Shown: positions 31,937 to 40,031 of the stretch, piece by piece
How positions within the stretch are numbered: the stretch's first letter is position 1
Layout of the letters: the number at the start of each line of letters is the position of its first letter
Assembly (NCBI GenBank): GCA_036270095.1
Contig: DATBDE010000076.1
Span: 47,867 to 111,866 of the forward strand
Direction of reading: 5' to 3'
Length of the DNA: 64,000 nucleotides
Source of the DNA: DATBDE01 sp036270095
GTDB taxonomy: Bacteria; Actinomycetota; Thermoleophilia; Solirubrobacterales; Solirubrobacteraceae
Notes under the pieces: generated by a model
What the model saw: the letters and a program-made list of their open reading frames with translations, nothing else
The model's database searches: none
Told to the model about the DNA's origin: nothing
Translations under genes and position numbers: made by a program

Positions 31937-33970
31937 TTGCCCGTCTGGCTCGGCCATCTCTTCCTCGCCGTTGCGGTGTGCGCGCTCGGCGCCGCAGCGG
32001 TGCGGGCCGTGTCGCCCGCCGCCCCGGCGGGCGTGACCCGCCTCGTCGCCGCCGCGCCGCTCGGCGTGGGCGCCGCCGTGGCCGAGGCGCTGGTGCTCGG
32101 CCTCGTGGGCTGGGGCACGAGTCCGGTCGCGCTGACCCTGGCGGCGGTCCTCACCTGGGCGGTCGTCCGCGCGGTCGCGCCGCCGCCCAAGCACCGCCTG
32201 CGCGACGAGCTGGTCGGCTGGTGGACCGGCCTGGACCGCGAGTGGCGCATGATCGCCGGCGCCCTGGCGGGCGTCGCCATCGCCTACGTCGCCTTCGTGC
32301 TGAACCACCCCGAGCTCGGCTTCGACGGCGTCGTCTACCACCTGCCCGAGATCGCCCTGTGGGTGCACAGCGGGCATCCCGGGGCCGTGGTGACGACGGC
32401 GCAGGGCCTGCCCTTCGGCGCCTACCCGCTCACCGACGAGGTGGCCATCGCATGGGCGACCGGCATCGCGCGCTCGATGGTGCCGATGACGGTGTTCACG
32501 CCGCTGACCCTGCTGCTCGCCCTCGGGGCCGGGGTCGTCGGGCTGCGCGCGCTGCGCACGCCCGGGTGGGTGATCGCGCTCGCGCTGGGCGCGTTGGCGG
32601 TGCAGCCGCTCGTGGTCCGCCAGCTCACCGGCCCGAACACCGACCTCCCGGCCCTCGCCTGGCTGGCCTGCGAGGCGGCGCTGTGCGCGGCGGCCGGGGT
32701 CAGGTCTTTCCGTGCCGCACCGGAGACCGGTGTGGCAAAGAAAGACTTGACCCCCCTCGTGTACCGCGGCGCACCCGTGCCGCCCGGCGCCGGCGGCCCC
32801 ACGCCCGCGCCGCCGCCGCGCGCCCGCCTGCTCGTGCCCGCGCTCGTGGCCTTCTTCCTCGCCGTCGGCACCAAGACCACCGTCGCGCCGCTCGGCCTGA
32901 TCGTGCTCGCCGCCGCCCTCTGGGTCCTGCGCGACGAGGTGCGCCCGATCCTTGCCCCGCTCGCCGGCGCCCTCGTGCTCGGCCTCGCCGCCGGGGGCAT
33001 CTGGTACCTGCGCAACCTGTTCGACCACGGCTCGCCGCTGTGGCCGTTCGTCGCCGCGCCGTGGGGGGACCCGGTCCCCACCGTCATCGACGCCGTCTCG
33101 ACCTCGCTGCTCCAGCGGCCGGCGGCGACGCTGGGCAGCGGCCACCTCAGCGGCTACGTGTCCGAGCTGGCCGGCGGCACCGTGCTCCTGCTCGGCGGCC
33201 TGGCGGCGGCGCTGGCCAACCGCCGCGCCGCGCTGGCGGCCGGCGCCACCGCGCTCTCCGTGCTGATCTGGGCCGCGGCGCCGATCACCGGCGTCAGCCG
33301 TGTGCCCGCATTCGCCGCCATCGCGGTCTCCGCCCTGCGCTACCTCCTCCCGGCCTTCGCCTGCGGCGCCACCGCCCTGGCGCTGGCCGCGCACGGCCGC
33401 TGGCGTGTGCCCGCGGCCCTCGTGCTCGCCTCTGCGCTCGTCTGGGGCATCGTCCGCAACGCGCAGATCGGCTTCCCCGCCGTGCCGAGCGCGACCACGC
33501 TCGGGGCCGGCGCGGTCATCGGCGCGCTGCTCGCCTGGCTGGCCGGCTGGCTCATCGTGCGCGTCCCGCTCGTCGGGACGATCATCGTGGCCGCGGTCAT
33601 CCTTGCCTTCGCCGCCCCGGGCTGGCTGGGCCGCCACGCCCTGGCCACGACGGCGTTTGACCGCGACGTCTCCACCTTCCTGGCGAACCAGCCCGACTAC
33701 GGCGACGGCGACGCGCCCGTGGCGGCCGCGCCCAACCTGGCCGGCCCACTGGCCGGCGATCGCCTGACCCACCCGCTCAGCCTGCTCCCCGGCAGGGCGA
33801 CCTGCGCGCAGGTGCGCGCGGCCGCCCGCCGCGGCTACGTCGTCGTGCGCGCGGCGACGTCGGTGCGGCTGCGCGGCGGCGTGGTGTTCCCGACGCCGGT
33901 GCTGATCCGCCGCTGCCTGCCGGCGCCGATCTTCGCGAAGGCCGGGGTCGAGGTCTACGCGCTGCGCTGA
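31937..33970 (+). CDS. Large multi-pass GT-C-like membrane protein with in-frame palindrome
   Basis: This 677-residue protein has about 12 membrane helices. The loop FVLNHPELGFDGVVYHLPEIALWVHSG near 115-140 has the Asp-containing extracytoplasmic motif of GT39/GT83-like transferases, which supports a lipid-linked sugar transferase or polymerase role. Residues 254-273 (GVRSFRAAP...GVAKKDLTP) are encoded by a 59-bp palindrome and fall in a polar loop between helices. A second soluble domain follows the last helix (about 590-677). The start is TTG with a TACGCT box upstream. Confidence 0.75.
   Translation: MPVWLGHLFLAVAVCALGAAAVRAVSPAAPAGVTRLVAAAPLGVGAAVAEALVLGLVGWGTSPVALTLAAVLTWAVVRAVAPPPKHRLRDELVGWWTGLDREWRMIAGALAGVAIAYVAFVLNHPELGFDGVVYHLPEIALWVHSGHPGAVVTTAQGLPFGAYPLTDEVAIAWATGIARSMVPMTVFTPLTLLLALGAGVVGLRALRTPGWVIALALGALAVQPLVVRQLTGPNTDLPALAWLACEAALCAAAGVRSFRAAPETGVAKKDLTPLVYRGAPVPPGAGGPTPAPPPRARLLVPALVAFFLAVGTKTTVAPLGLIVLAAALWVLRDEVRPILAPLAGALVLGLAAGGIWYLRNLFDHGSPLWPFVAAPWGDPVPTVIDAVSTSLLQRPAATLGSGHLSGYVSELAGGTVLLLGGLAAALANRRAALAAGATALSVLIWAAAPITGVSRVPAFAAIAVSALRYLLPAFACGATALALAAHGRWRVPAALVLASALVWGIVRNAQIGFPAVPSATTLGAGAVIGALLAWLAGWLIVRVPLVGTIIVAAVILAFAAPGWLGRHALATTAFDRDVSTFLANQPDYGDGDAPVAAAPNLAGPLAGDRLTHPLSLLPGRATCAQVRAAARRGYVVVRAATSVRLRGGVVFPTPVLIRRCLPAPIFAKAGVEVYALR
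32696..32754 (+). repeat. 59-bp palindromic element inside a coding sequence (copy 1)
   Basis: Two 29-nt arms (32696-32724 and 32726-32754) flank one central base; 24 of 29 positions pair. The left arm begins GGGGTCAGGTCTTTC and the right arm ends AAAGACTTGACCCC. It keeps the host frame open and encodes 20 residues. The perfect copy is at 60835-60893, where it is read in the same phase. Confidence 0.85.
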
Positions 33971-33992
33971 GCCGATCGCGAAACTGCCGCCC

Positions 33993-34838
33993 ATGGCCGC
34001 CTCCCGCCGTGCCCGCCTGAAGGGCCTCGCCACCCGCGCCACCACGAGCGCGGCCGCTCGGCTCGGGCTCGACGTCGTGCCGCGTGGGGCCTACAGCCCG
34101 CTCGCCCGGGTGCCCGCCGCCGCAGACCCGTCCTGGGAGCGGCGCCTCGACCTGCCCGGCGTGCGCCTCGGCCTCGACGCGCAGGCGGCGTTCATCACCG
34201 ACGCCCTCAGCGAGCACCTCGCCGCCTTCGCCGTCCCCCCGCCGTTCCGCCTCGACAACCCCTTCTACGGGCCCGGCGACGCCGAGCTGCTCTTCGCCCT
34301 CCTGCGCCACGAGCCGCCGCTGCGCATCCTCGAGCTGGGCTCGGGCTGGTCGACCCACATCGCGCGCGCGGCCGCGCCCCGCGCCGACCTGGTCGCCGTC
34401 GATCCACAGCCGCAGCTCGCTCTGCCTCCCGGGACCCGCCACGAGCCCATCGACGCCGTGCAGCTCCCGCTCGAGCGCTTCGCCGCTCTCGAGGCCGGCG
34501 ACGTTCTCTTCGTCGACACCACCCACGTGGTCAAGCGCGGGGGCGAGGTGACCCGCGTCGTCCTCGGCGTGCTCCCGCGCCTGCGCCAGGGCGTGCGCGT
34601 GCACTTCCACGACGTCTTCCTGCCCTACGACTATCCACGCCTGTTCTACGCGCTCGGCGGCCACTTCTCCGAGCAGTACTTGCTCGCGGCGCTGCTGACC
34701 GGCACGAACGAGTGGGAGGTCGAGGTGGCCGCCCAGGCCCTGCACCGCCAGCGCCGTCCGGCGCTCGCCGCCGCGATTCCGTCTCTGCAGAGCCCCGGCC
34801 CGGTGGGGCCCTCGGCCTTCTGGATCCGCCGCGCGTGA
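33993..34838 (+). CDS. Class I SAM-dependent methyltransferase
   Basis: The 281-residue protein has a basic N-terminus (about 35 residues), then FRLDNPFYGPGDAELLFALL and the SAM motif LRILELGSGWSTHIARAAA near 110, followed by DVLFVDTTHVVKRGGEVTRVVL and VRVHFHDVFLPYDYP. The DVLFVDTTH and HFHDVFLPYDYP segments resemble the macrocin/cephalosporin hydroxymethyl-type and class I O-methyltransferases of glycan loci. It follows the GT-C gene by 22 bp. The acceptor is unknown. Confidence 0.8.
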   Translation: MAASRRARLKGLATRATTSAAARLGLDVVPRGAYSPLARVPAAADPSWERRLDLPGVRLGLDAQAAFITDALSEHLAAFAVPPPFRLDNPFYGPGDAELLFALLRHEPPLRILELGSGWSTHIARAAAPRADLVAVDPQPQLALPPGTRHEPIDAVQLPLERFAALEAGDVLFVDTTHVVKRGGEVTRVVLGVLPRLRQGVRVHFHDVFLPYDYPRLFYALGGHFSEQYLLAALLTGTNEWEVEVAAQALHRQRRPALAAAIPSLQSPGPVGPSAFWIRRA

Positions 34839-34899
34839 GCGTTCGACGGCGCGAGCTGGATCGGCTTGCACGCCAGGCGCGGCGCGCGCGCGACGCCTT

Positions 34900-34957
34900 C
34901 TGTCGACCCCGCGACAGCCCCGTCAACGCGACGCGAGGACTGTCGCCGCGACGACAG
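34900..34957 (+). promoter_or_regulatory. Two tandem CTGTCG-N6-CGACAG palindromes
   Basis: Identical dyads occur at 34900-34917 and 34940-34957, with a 40-bp repeat distance (about four helical turns). They lie in the 187-bp gap upstream of the secreted protein at 35026 and look like a paired operator for a dimeric regulator. No obvious -10 box follows. Confidence 0.45.
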
Positions 34958-35025
34958 CCGCCGGTCCCGGGCGATCGAGGATGGCTTCAATCGCCAATCG
35001 CTCTCGCTCTAGGAGGCAGGACACA

Positions 35026-35505
35026 ATGGGTATTCGCATCATCGGCTTGGGGCTCCTCACCGCGCTGCTCGCCACACTCGCCATCGCCGGCACCGCCAGC
35101 GCGGAGCCGCTTCAGTGGGAGATCGGCCCGCAGGCGCAGCTCGGCCAATTCCGCGCCGACACCCCCTACTCGCTGTACGACGATGCTGTCGGCGCCGGCT
35201 CGGTGGGGTACGGCCACCGGACCCTCGGCGTCGATCTGACCTGGGGTGGGGCAGGCAGGTGGATCTTCACGCGCGCCAACAGCCATGACTACCGTTCGAT
35301 CGGCATCGGCGAGCGCGTCGCGCTCTACAACACCGCGGCGCACGCCTACCTCGGGTACTCGCACCAGACCTGGGGCATCAACCTCGTCTGGTGGCCGACC
35401 CCCAGCTACGAGTGGCAGGTCTCCCAGGGCCCGAACGCGAGTGGCAACCTGCGCGACAAGCTCTGGAACATCGGCTCGCACGCCTACCTCGTCAACTACC
35501 AGTAG
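35026..35505 (+). CDS. Small secreted repeat protein, possibly shortened by a TAG
   Basis: The 159-residue product has a signal peptide (GIRIIGLGLLTALLATLAIAG, cleaved near ASAEP) and three related beta-rich repeats: VGYGHRTLGVDLTW, LGYSHQTWGINLVW and LVNYQ-stop-AYGINLGW. The last repeat runs in frame past the TAG (35503-35505) to a TAA at 35557-35559, adding 17 residues; repeat alignment puts Gln (CAG) at the stop. The start ATG has a strong ribosome site (AGGAGG, 35011-35016). The function is unknown; secreted carbohydrate binding is a guess. Confidence 0.65.
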   Translation: MGIRIIGLGLLTALLATLAIAGTASAEPLQWEIGPQAQLGQFRADTPYSLYDDAVGAGSVGYGHRTLGVDLTWGGAGRWIFTRANSHDYRSIGIGERVALYNTAAHAYLGYSHQTWGINLVWWPTPSYEWQVSQGPNASGNLRDKLWNIGSHAYLVNYQ

Positions 35506-35555
35506 GCCTACGGGATCAACCTGGGCTGGGAGTCCGGGCTCGCTCCCGGGCTGCG

Positions 35556-35957
35556 CTAAGCCGGGAACCGCTCCAGCACCCAGCCGGCGTCCAACCGGGG
35601 GCGCCGGTAGGAGCGGCCGTGGATGAGCACGAAGTCGCGCGTGCGGATGTCCATCGGCAGATTCCGCTCGACCGGGTACCACTCGTTGTGCTGGTCGATC
35701 AGCTCGTTGAGGTCGTCGAAGCGCTGGCGGTGCGCGAACGCCCGCCAGCGCTCGGCGAACTGCCGCGCCGTGGATGTGCGCCGCAGCAGGTCGTACTCCT
35801 CGGCCAGGCGCGCTCGCTCCCGCGCGACGCCGCGGTCGATCTGGGCCAGCCGCTCCATCCACCGCGGCGGGCCGCCGGCGGTGAGGTAGTTCTCCACCGT
35901 GCGCGGCGTCTGCAGCGCGCGCCGCGAGAGCCGGCCCGGCTTGCGCTTCCCCTCCAC
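35556..35957 (-). CDS. Unknown protein cotranscribed with an ABC exporter
   Basis: This 133-residue protein is hydrophilic and mostly helical, with a charged middle (LAQIDRGVARERARLAEEYDLL) that could form a coiled coil. The C-terminal half is rich in conserved-looking aromatic residues (FAHRQRFDDLNELIDQHNEWYPVERN, FVLIHGRSYRRP). No known domain is recognised. The GTG start shares one base with the stop of the ABC permease gene, so it is the third gene of that operon and may act with the exporter. Confidence 0.65.
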   Translation of the reverse strand: MEGKRKPGRLSRRALQTPRTVENYLTAGGPPRWMERLAQIDRGVARERARLAEEYDLLRRTSTARQFAERWRAFAHRQRFDDLNELIDQHNEWYPVERNLPMDIRTRDFVLIHGRSYRRPRLDAGWVLERFPA

Positions 35958-36745
35958 TAGTCCACCGCCCGGCGCACGAAGCCGCGCAGCCCCAGCCCGC
36001 CGAACACCACCAGCGACACGGCCAGGCCGAGCGCGATCCAGCCGGTGCCGAGGTGGGGCAGGGTGGTCAGCGCCGCCCGCGATCCCTCCGAGACGTAGGT
36101 GAGCGGGTTGAAGAGCGTCAGCACCTGGAACCAGCGCAGGTCGCTCAGCGCCTGCCACGGGTAGAAGGTCGCGCCGGTGAAGATCAGCGGGGTCAGGACG
36201 ATGGCGAAGGCGACGCTGATGCGGTTCGGCGGCACCGCCGTGCCCAGCAGCAGCCCCATCGCCGCGCCGGCGATCGAGCCCGCCAGCCAGACCGCGATCA
36301 GCCCGATCCAGTTGGCCGAGTCGAGGTTGATGCCGCCGGGGAGGATGAGCTCGCCCAGCGGGAGGATCAGGATCGCGGCGACGATCCCACGCAGCGCCGC
36401 GATGACCATCTTCTGCGCGCCGACCCAGACCGTGGGAAGCGGCGCCAGCAGTCGATCTTCTATTTCCTTGGTAAACGAGAACTCGATGACCAGCGGGAGC
36501 GCGGTGTTCTGCAGCGCCGTCAGCACCAGCGTCAGGGCCATGATCCCCGGCAGCAGCGTCGTCCCGTACTGCGGGCCGGCGGCGCCGATCTCGGGGAGCA
36601 CGCGCCCGAACACGAACAGGAAGAAGATCGGCTGCAGGAGCGCTTGGCTCAGGAAGGCGACCGGCTCGTGCCGCACGGTGACCCACAGGTCGCGCTCGCA
36701 CAGGGCGTAGAACGCCCGCAGTTGGACCGCGCGTGCCTCGTTCAT
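35957..36745 (-). CDS. ABC-2 type transporter permease (DrrB-like)
   Basis: The 262-residue protein has six membrane helices (for example ALLQPIFFLFVFGRVLPEIG, LLPGIMALTLVLTALQNTALPLVIEF and VSLVVFGGLGLRGFV). The E-loop EFSFTKEIEDRLLAPLPTVWVGAQK and LNPLTYVSEGSR near the fifth helix are standard ABC-2 features. It pairs with the ATPase gene upstream (ATGA overlap) as an exporter of lipids, glycolipids or drugs. In this setting a glycan or lipid substrate is plausible. Confidence 0.87.
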   Translation of the reverse strand: MNEARAVQLRAFYALCERDLWVTVRHEPVAFLSQALLQPIFFLFVFGRVLPEIGAAGPQYGTTLLPGIMALTLVLTALQNTALPLVIEFSFTKEIEDRLLAPLPTVWVGAQKMVIAALRGIVAAILILPLGELILPGGINLDSANWIGLIAVWLAGSIAGAAMGLLLGTAVPPNRISVAFAIVLTPLIFTGATFYPWQALSDLRWFQVLTLFNPLTYVSEGSRAALTTLPHLGTGWIALGLAVSLVVFGGLGLRGFVRRAVD

Positions 36746-37689
36746 CGCATCTCCCTCCCGGTCAGGTGGACGAACACGTCCTCCAGCGAGCCCTCGATCC
36801 GCCGCAGCTCGACCAGCGACGCGCCGTCGCTGCGGCTGACCGCGAGCGCCTCGTCGGCCAGCCCGTCGCCTTCCCCGTACAGGCGCACGCGCCAGCGGCC
36901 GTCCTCGACCTCGTCGGTGTCGAGCCGGGCCACGCCGCCCACCCCGGCGTAGTCGCCCGCCGGGTCGGCCGGCGTCTCGAGCACGAGCTCGATGCCCGCC
37001 TCGGCGGGCAGCAGCCGTCGCAGCCCGCGCGGGGTGTCGAGGGCGATGATCTTGCCGTGGTCGATGATCGCGATGCGGTGGCACAGGCGGTCGGCCTCGG
37101 CCATGTCGTGCGTGGTGAGGATCAGCGTGGTGCCGCGCTCGCGCAGGTCGACCATGGTGTCCCACAGGAACAGGCGCGACTGCGGGTCCAGGCCTGTGGT
37201 GGGCTCGTCGAGGATGAGCAGCCGCGGGTGGTGCATGAGCGCGCGGGCGATCATCAGCCGCTGCGCCATGCCGCCGGAGAAGTCGTTGACGCTGTCGTTG
37301 GCGCGCCCGGAGAGGCCGAAGCGCTCGAGGATCTCCAGCGCCTGCTTGCGCCGCTCGCGCCGCGACGCGCCGAAATAGGCGGCGTGGAAGGTCAGGTTCT
37401 CGAGCGCGGTCAGCGACCGGTCGAGGTTCGAGAGCTGCGGCACCACGGCGATGCGCCGCTTGACCGCGACCGGCTGCGCGCGCACGTCGACGCCGTCCAC
37501 CACCACGCGGCCGCTCGTGGCCCTCACGCGCGTGGTGATCACGCCGATGGTCGTGGTCTTGCCCGCGCCATTGGGGCCGAGCAAACCGAAGATCTCGCCC
37601 TCGGAGACCGAGAAGTCGATGCCCGCCACCGCCTCGGGGGCGTCGGGCTTGTAGCGCTTGTGGAGGTCGTGGACGTCGACGAGAGCCAT
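36742..37689 (-). CDS. ABC transporter ATP-binding protein (DrrA-like)
   Basis: This 315-residue ATPase has Walker A GPNGAGKTTT near 40, Q-loop VPQLSNLD, signature FSGGMAQRLMIARAL, Walker B LLILDEPTTGLDP and H-loop LTTHDMAEADRLC. The C-terminal extension past 225 (VRLYGEGDGLADEALAVSRSDGASLVELRRIEGSLEDVFVHLTGREMR) is the DrrA-type regulatory domain. It energises the permease at 35957. The ATG has a TATCTT box 7 nt upstream and leads a three-gene operon. Confidence 0.9.
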   Translation of the reverse strand: MALVDVHDLHKRYKPDAPEAVAGIDFSVSEGEIFGLLGPNGAGKTTTIGVITTRVRATSGRVVVDGVDVRAQPVAVKRRIAVVPQLSNLDRSLTALENLTFHAAYFGASRRERRKQALEILERFGLSGRANDSVNDFSGGMAQRLMIARALMHHPRLLILDEPTTGLDPQSRLFLWDTMVDLRERGTTLILTTHDMAEADRLCHRIAIIDHGKIIALDTPRGLRRLLPAEAGIELVLETPADPAGDYAGVGGVARLDTDEVEDGRWRVRLYGEGDGLADEALAVSRSDGASLVELRRIEGSLEDVFVHLTGREMR

Positions 37690-37696
37690 CCCCGCC

Positions 37697-37702
37697 AAGA
37701 TA
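37697..37702 (-). promoter_or_regulatory. Candidate -10 box (TATCTT), leaderless start
   Basis: On the minus strand TATCTT lies 7 nt upstream of the ABC ATPase ATG, in the 21-bp divergent gap before the methyltransferase at 37711. Confidence 0.4.
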
Positions 37703-37710
37703 GGACGCTC

Positions 37711-38538
37711 GTGCCCGAGGACGTCCCCAGCGGAGTCGGCGCCACCGCCATCGGCGTCGCCGCCATGCGCGCCGCCGAGAGCGAGCGCCAGGACCGCCTG
37801 TTCGAGGATCCGCTGGCCCGCGCCTTCGTGGCCGGGGCGGGATGGCCGCGGATCGGGGTCGAGGACGTCGAACCCGAGCGCCGCGCCGGGCTGATCGCGC
37901 TTTCGGCCTGGGTGAGCGCGCGGACGCGCTTCCTCGACGACCTCCTGCTCGACGCGACGAACGAGGGCGTGCGCCAGGTCGTGCTGCTCGGCGCAGGCCT
38001 CGACGCGCGCGCCTTCCGCCTGCCCTGGCCCGGCGAGGTCCGGATCTTCGAGCTCGACACGGCGGCCATGCTCGACTTCAAGCAGCGGGTGGTCGACGGC
38101 ATCGATGCGCAGCCGCGGGCGCAGCGCGTCGTGATCAGGATCGACCTGCGCGAGGACTGGCCCGGGGCCTTGCGCGCCGCCGGGTTCGACCCCGACGCGC
38201 CCGTGGCCTGGGTGGTCGAGGGCCTGCTCGTCTACCTCGACGAGGCCAGCGTGGAGCGCGTCATGAGCGAGATCGGCGCGCTCTCGGCGCCGGGCAGCCG
38301 CCTGGGCCTGACCTCGTCCTCGGGCGCCTCGATCGACTCGCTGCGAGCCTCGGTGGGCGAGGGCGTCTCGTCGCTGTGGATCTCGCGCCTGCCCAATGAC
38401 CCGGTGTCGTGGATGGCGCACCACGGCTGGACGGCCACGGTCACGGACTCGCGCGACCTGCTGGCGGCCCACGGCCGCGTGTTCCCGTCGCGCAGCCCGA
38501 ACCGCACGCCCGCCTGGCTCGTCGACGGCCGACGCTAG
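37711..38538 (+). CDS. LCMT-like SAM methyltransferase (TIGR00027 type)
   Basis: This 275-residue protein matches the actinobacterial leucine-carboxyl-methyltransferase-like family: AAMRAAESERQDRLFEDPLARAFV near 15-38, VVLLGAGLDARAFRLPWP near 92, IFELDTAAMLDFKQ, and VAWVVEGLLVYLDEASVERVM. Members methylate small carboxylates or hydroxyls of secondary metabolites; the substrate here is unknown. The GTG start is set by a short gap to the divergent ABC gene. The 3' end overlaps the next, convergent gene by 4 bp. Confidence 0.85.
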   Translation: MPEDVPSGVGATAIGVAAMRAAESERQDRLFEDPLARAFVAGAGWPRIGVEDVEPERRAGLIALSAWVSARTRFLDDLLLDATNEGVRQVVLLGAGLDARAFRLPWPGEVRIFELDTAAMLDFKQRVVDGIDAQPRAQRVVIRIDLREDWPGALRAAGFDPDAPVAWVVEGLLVYLDEASVERVMSEIGALSAPGSRLGLTSSSGASIDSLRASVGEGVSSLWISRLPNDPVSWMAHHGWTATVTDSRDLLAAHGRVFPSRSPNRTPAWLVDGRR

Positions 38539-39590
38539 CCGGTGCGGCAGCGCGCCTGTGGCCGGTTCAGGCCGTCGGGGGTGCACATGGTGCGGCCCCG
38601 CGGCGCGCCGCTGCTCGTGATGCGGTAGCGCTCCACGGCCGCGTTGTAGGCGTGCGAGAACGCCGCGACGTCGAGGATCTGCCCGGCGCCGAAGCGCGTG
38701 TTGCGCAAGAAGGTGGCGCTGCTGCCGCGGGCCCGCATGACGCGCACGTTCAACGGGCAACCCGAGCCCGCGCAGGTCGCGCGCAGGGTGGACTGCGGCG
38801 GCAGCCGGGTGGCGGTCACCGACTCCAGCCGCGTGCCGTTCCAGCGCGCGCGGATCCTCGCCGGGCTGGCGGGGGAGAGCTGGTACAGGCCCCAGGGCGG
38901 GTTGGCGTTGATCACGCGGCCCGGCGCGCAGGTTGCGGTGAACGCGGCGAAGGCCGTACCCGGCGCTTGGGCGCCGATTCGGTAGCTCCCCGCGGGCATG
39001 CCGGTCCACACGACGCCGCCGTCAGCGGAGGAGACGGGCTGGCTGGGGTCGGGGATGACCTGCGCGTTGAAGTAGATCGGCGGCGGCAGCGGCGGGAGCG
39101 TAAACGCGGTCGCCCCGGCCACGCCGTGGGCGCCGTAGGCGCGGAACGCCTTGTAGTCGAGGTCGCGCACGTTGCGCGTGTTGAAGGTGGAGACGACCGC
39201 GCACTGGGCGACGTCGCCGTTGGCGTCCAGCGGCACGTTGAGCAGCGAGGTCAGCGCGTTGTAGACGTCGTCGGTCGGGGTCTGGAAGTTGACGTTGCGC
39301 AGATCCTGGGCCGCGGTCCGGAACGTCTGCAGGTAGATCGTGTGGTAGCCGGGGGCGACAATGTACGGCGTGACCGTGGCCCGGTTGGGCACGGTCAGCG
39401 CGTAGCTGCCGTCACTGCGCGTGGTGGCGTGCGCCGAGGGCAGCCCGAGGACGCGGATGCTCGCCCCGGCGATCACCGGCATGGCGTTGAACTGGTAGGC
39501 GGTGCCGCGGATCACGACGGCGCCGGCGGTCGGGGCGGCGACGGCGGCGACGAGCGCCGCGAGTGCCACGACCCGGGTGACCCAACCCAT
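38535..39590 (-). CDS. Secreted protein with carboxypeptidase-regulatory-like domain
   Basis: This 351-residue protein has a signal peptide (about 1-24, cleaved near TAGAV), then a small beta-sandwich (VVIRGTAYQFNAMPVIAGASIRVLG...TRSDGSYALTVPN) of the carboxypeptidase-regulatory type, and a larger unassigned part with two cysteine pairs (CAGSGC and the C-terminal CTPDGLNRPQARC). It is probably attached to or outside the cell wall. It has its own TAGGGT box although it follows the SnoaL gene in the same direction. Confidence 0.7.
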   Translation of the reverse strand: MGWVTRVVALAALVAAVAAPTAGAVVIRGTAYQFNAMPVIAGASIRVLGLPSAHATTRSDGSYALTVPNRATVTPYIVAPGYHTIYLQTFRTAAQDLRNVNFQTPTDDVYNALTSLLNVPLDANGDVAQCAVVSTFNTRNVRDLDYKAFRAYGAHGVAGATAFTLPPLPPPIYFNAQVIPDPSQPVSSADGGVVWTGMPAGSYRIGAQAPGTAFAAFTATCAPGRVINANPPWGLYQLSPASPARIRARWNGTRLESVTATRLPPQSTLRATCAGSGCPLNVRVMRARGSSATFLRNTRFGAGQILDVAAFSHAYNAAVERYRITSSGAPRGRTMCTPDGLNRPQARCRTG

Positions 39591-39596
39591 GGCGCG

Positions 39597-39602
39597 ACCC
39601 TA
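39597..39602 (-). promoter_or_regulatory. Candidate -10 box (TAGGGT), leaderless start
   Basis: On the minus strand TAGGGT lies 6 nt upstream of the ATG at 39590 and overlaps the stop codon of the upstream SnoaL-like gene. Confidence 0.35.
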
Positions 39603-40031
39603 CAGGTCGTCCGCGGTCGCGCCGGCGTCGGCCAGGACCTCGTCGTCGTCCGTGTAGTTGTCGACGGTGTGGATGCAGCGGTCGCGCACCTTCGCCAGCT
39701 GCCAGAAGTCGGCCTCGAGGGGCACGCCGCTGCTGACGCCGGTCGCCTCCATGTGGCAGCGGATGAGCCAGCGGTCGTCGCCCAGGTCCCACAGCCCCGT
39801 GGGGTGGATCGCGAACTCCCCCCAGGCGCTCAGGAAGTCGCCGAACAGGCGCACGAGCCCGGCGTGGCCGCGGTATTCCTGTTCGTCGGGCCAGCCGCTG
39901 AAGTGGCGGAAGGACCAGCGGCAGTCCTTGGTGTAGAGCGGGAAGGCGCCCTCCGGGTCCCGCCGGTTGAAGCAGTCGTAGGAGCGCCGGACCAGCGTCC
40001 GCTCCGTCACCGGCACGCGCTGGGGCCTCAC
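39600..40031 (-). CDS. SnoaL/NTF2-like protein
   Basis: The 143-residue product has the cone-shaped NTF2-like layout: RTLVRRSYDCFNRRDPEGAFPLYTKDCRW at the N-terminus, then HAGLVRLFGDFLSAWGEFAIHPTGLWDLGDDRWLIRCHMEATG and a C-terminal strand FWQLAKVRDRCIHTVDNYTDDDEVL. Such proteins are often small-molecule isomerases or binding subunits; here no substrate is evident. The GTG start overlaps the stop of the upstream methyltransferase (GTGA). It is the fourth gene of the operon that begins with phosphomannomutase. Confidence 0.78.
   Translation of the reverse strand: MRPQRVPVTERTLVRRSYDCFNRRDPEGAFPLYTKDCRWSFRHFSGWPDEQEYRGHAGLVRLFGDFLSAWGEFAIHPTGLWDLGDDRWLIRCHMEATGVSSGVPLEADFWQLAKVRDRCIHTVDNYTDDDEVLADAGATADDL

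Noticed and set aside
31888..33660. Alternative plus-strand frame over the large membrane glycosyltransferase
   Set aside because: The frame gives Arg/Pro-rich low-complexity sequence, while the frame from 31937 gives membrane helices with a family motif.
19813..35505. TAG recoded as an amino acid, since two genes are interrupted by TAG
   Set aside because: TAG is the normal stop of many intact genes here (xthA, the cupin, RpiR, the epimerase), and the expected residues at the two sites differ (Tyr and Gln). Point mutations or errors explain both.
36461..36485. AT-rich stretch inside the ABC permease gene as a promoter or insertion scar
   Set aside because: It encodes the conserved E-loop of the ABC-2 permease (FSFTKEIEDRLLAP), so codon content explains it.
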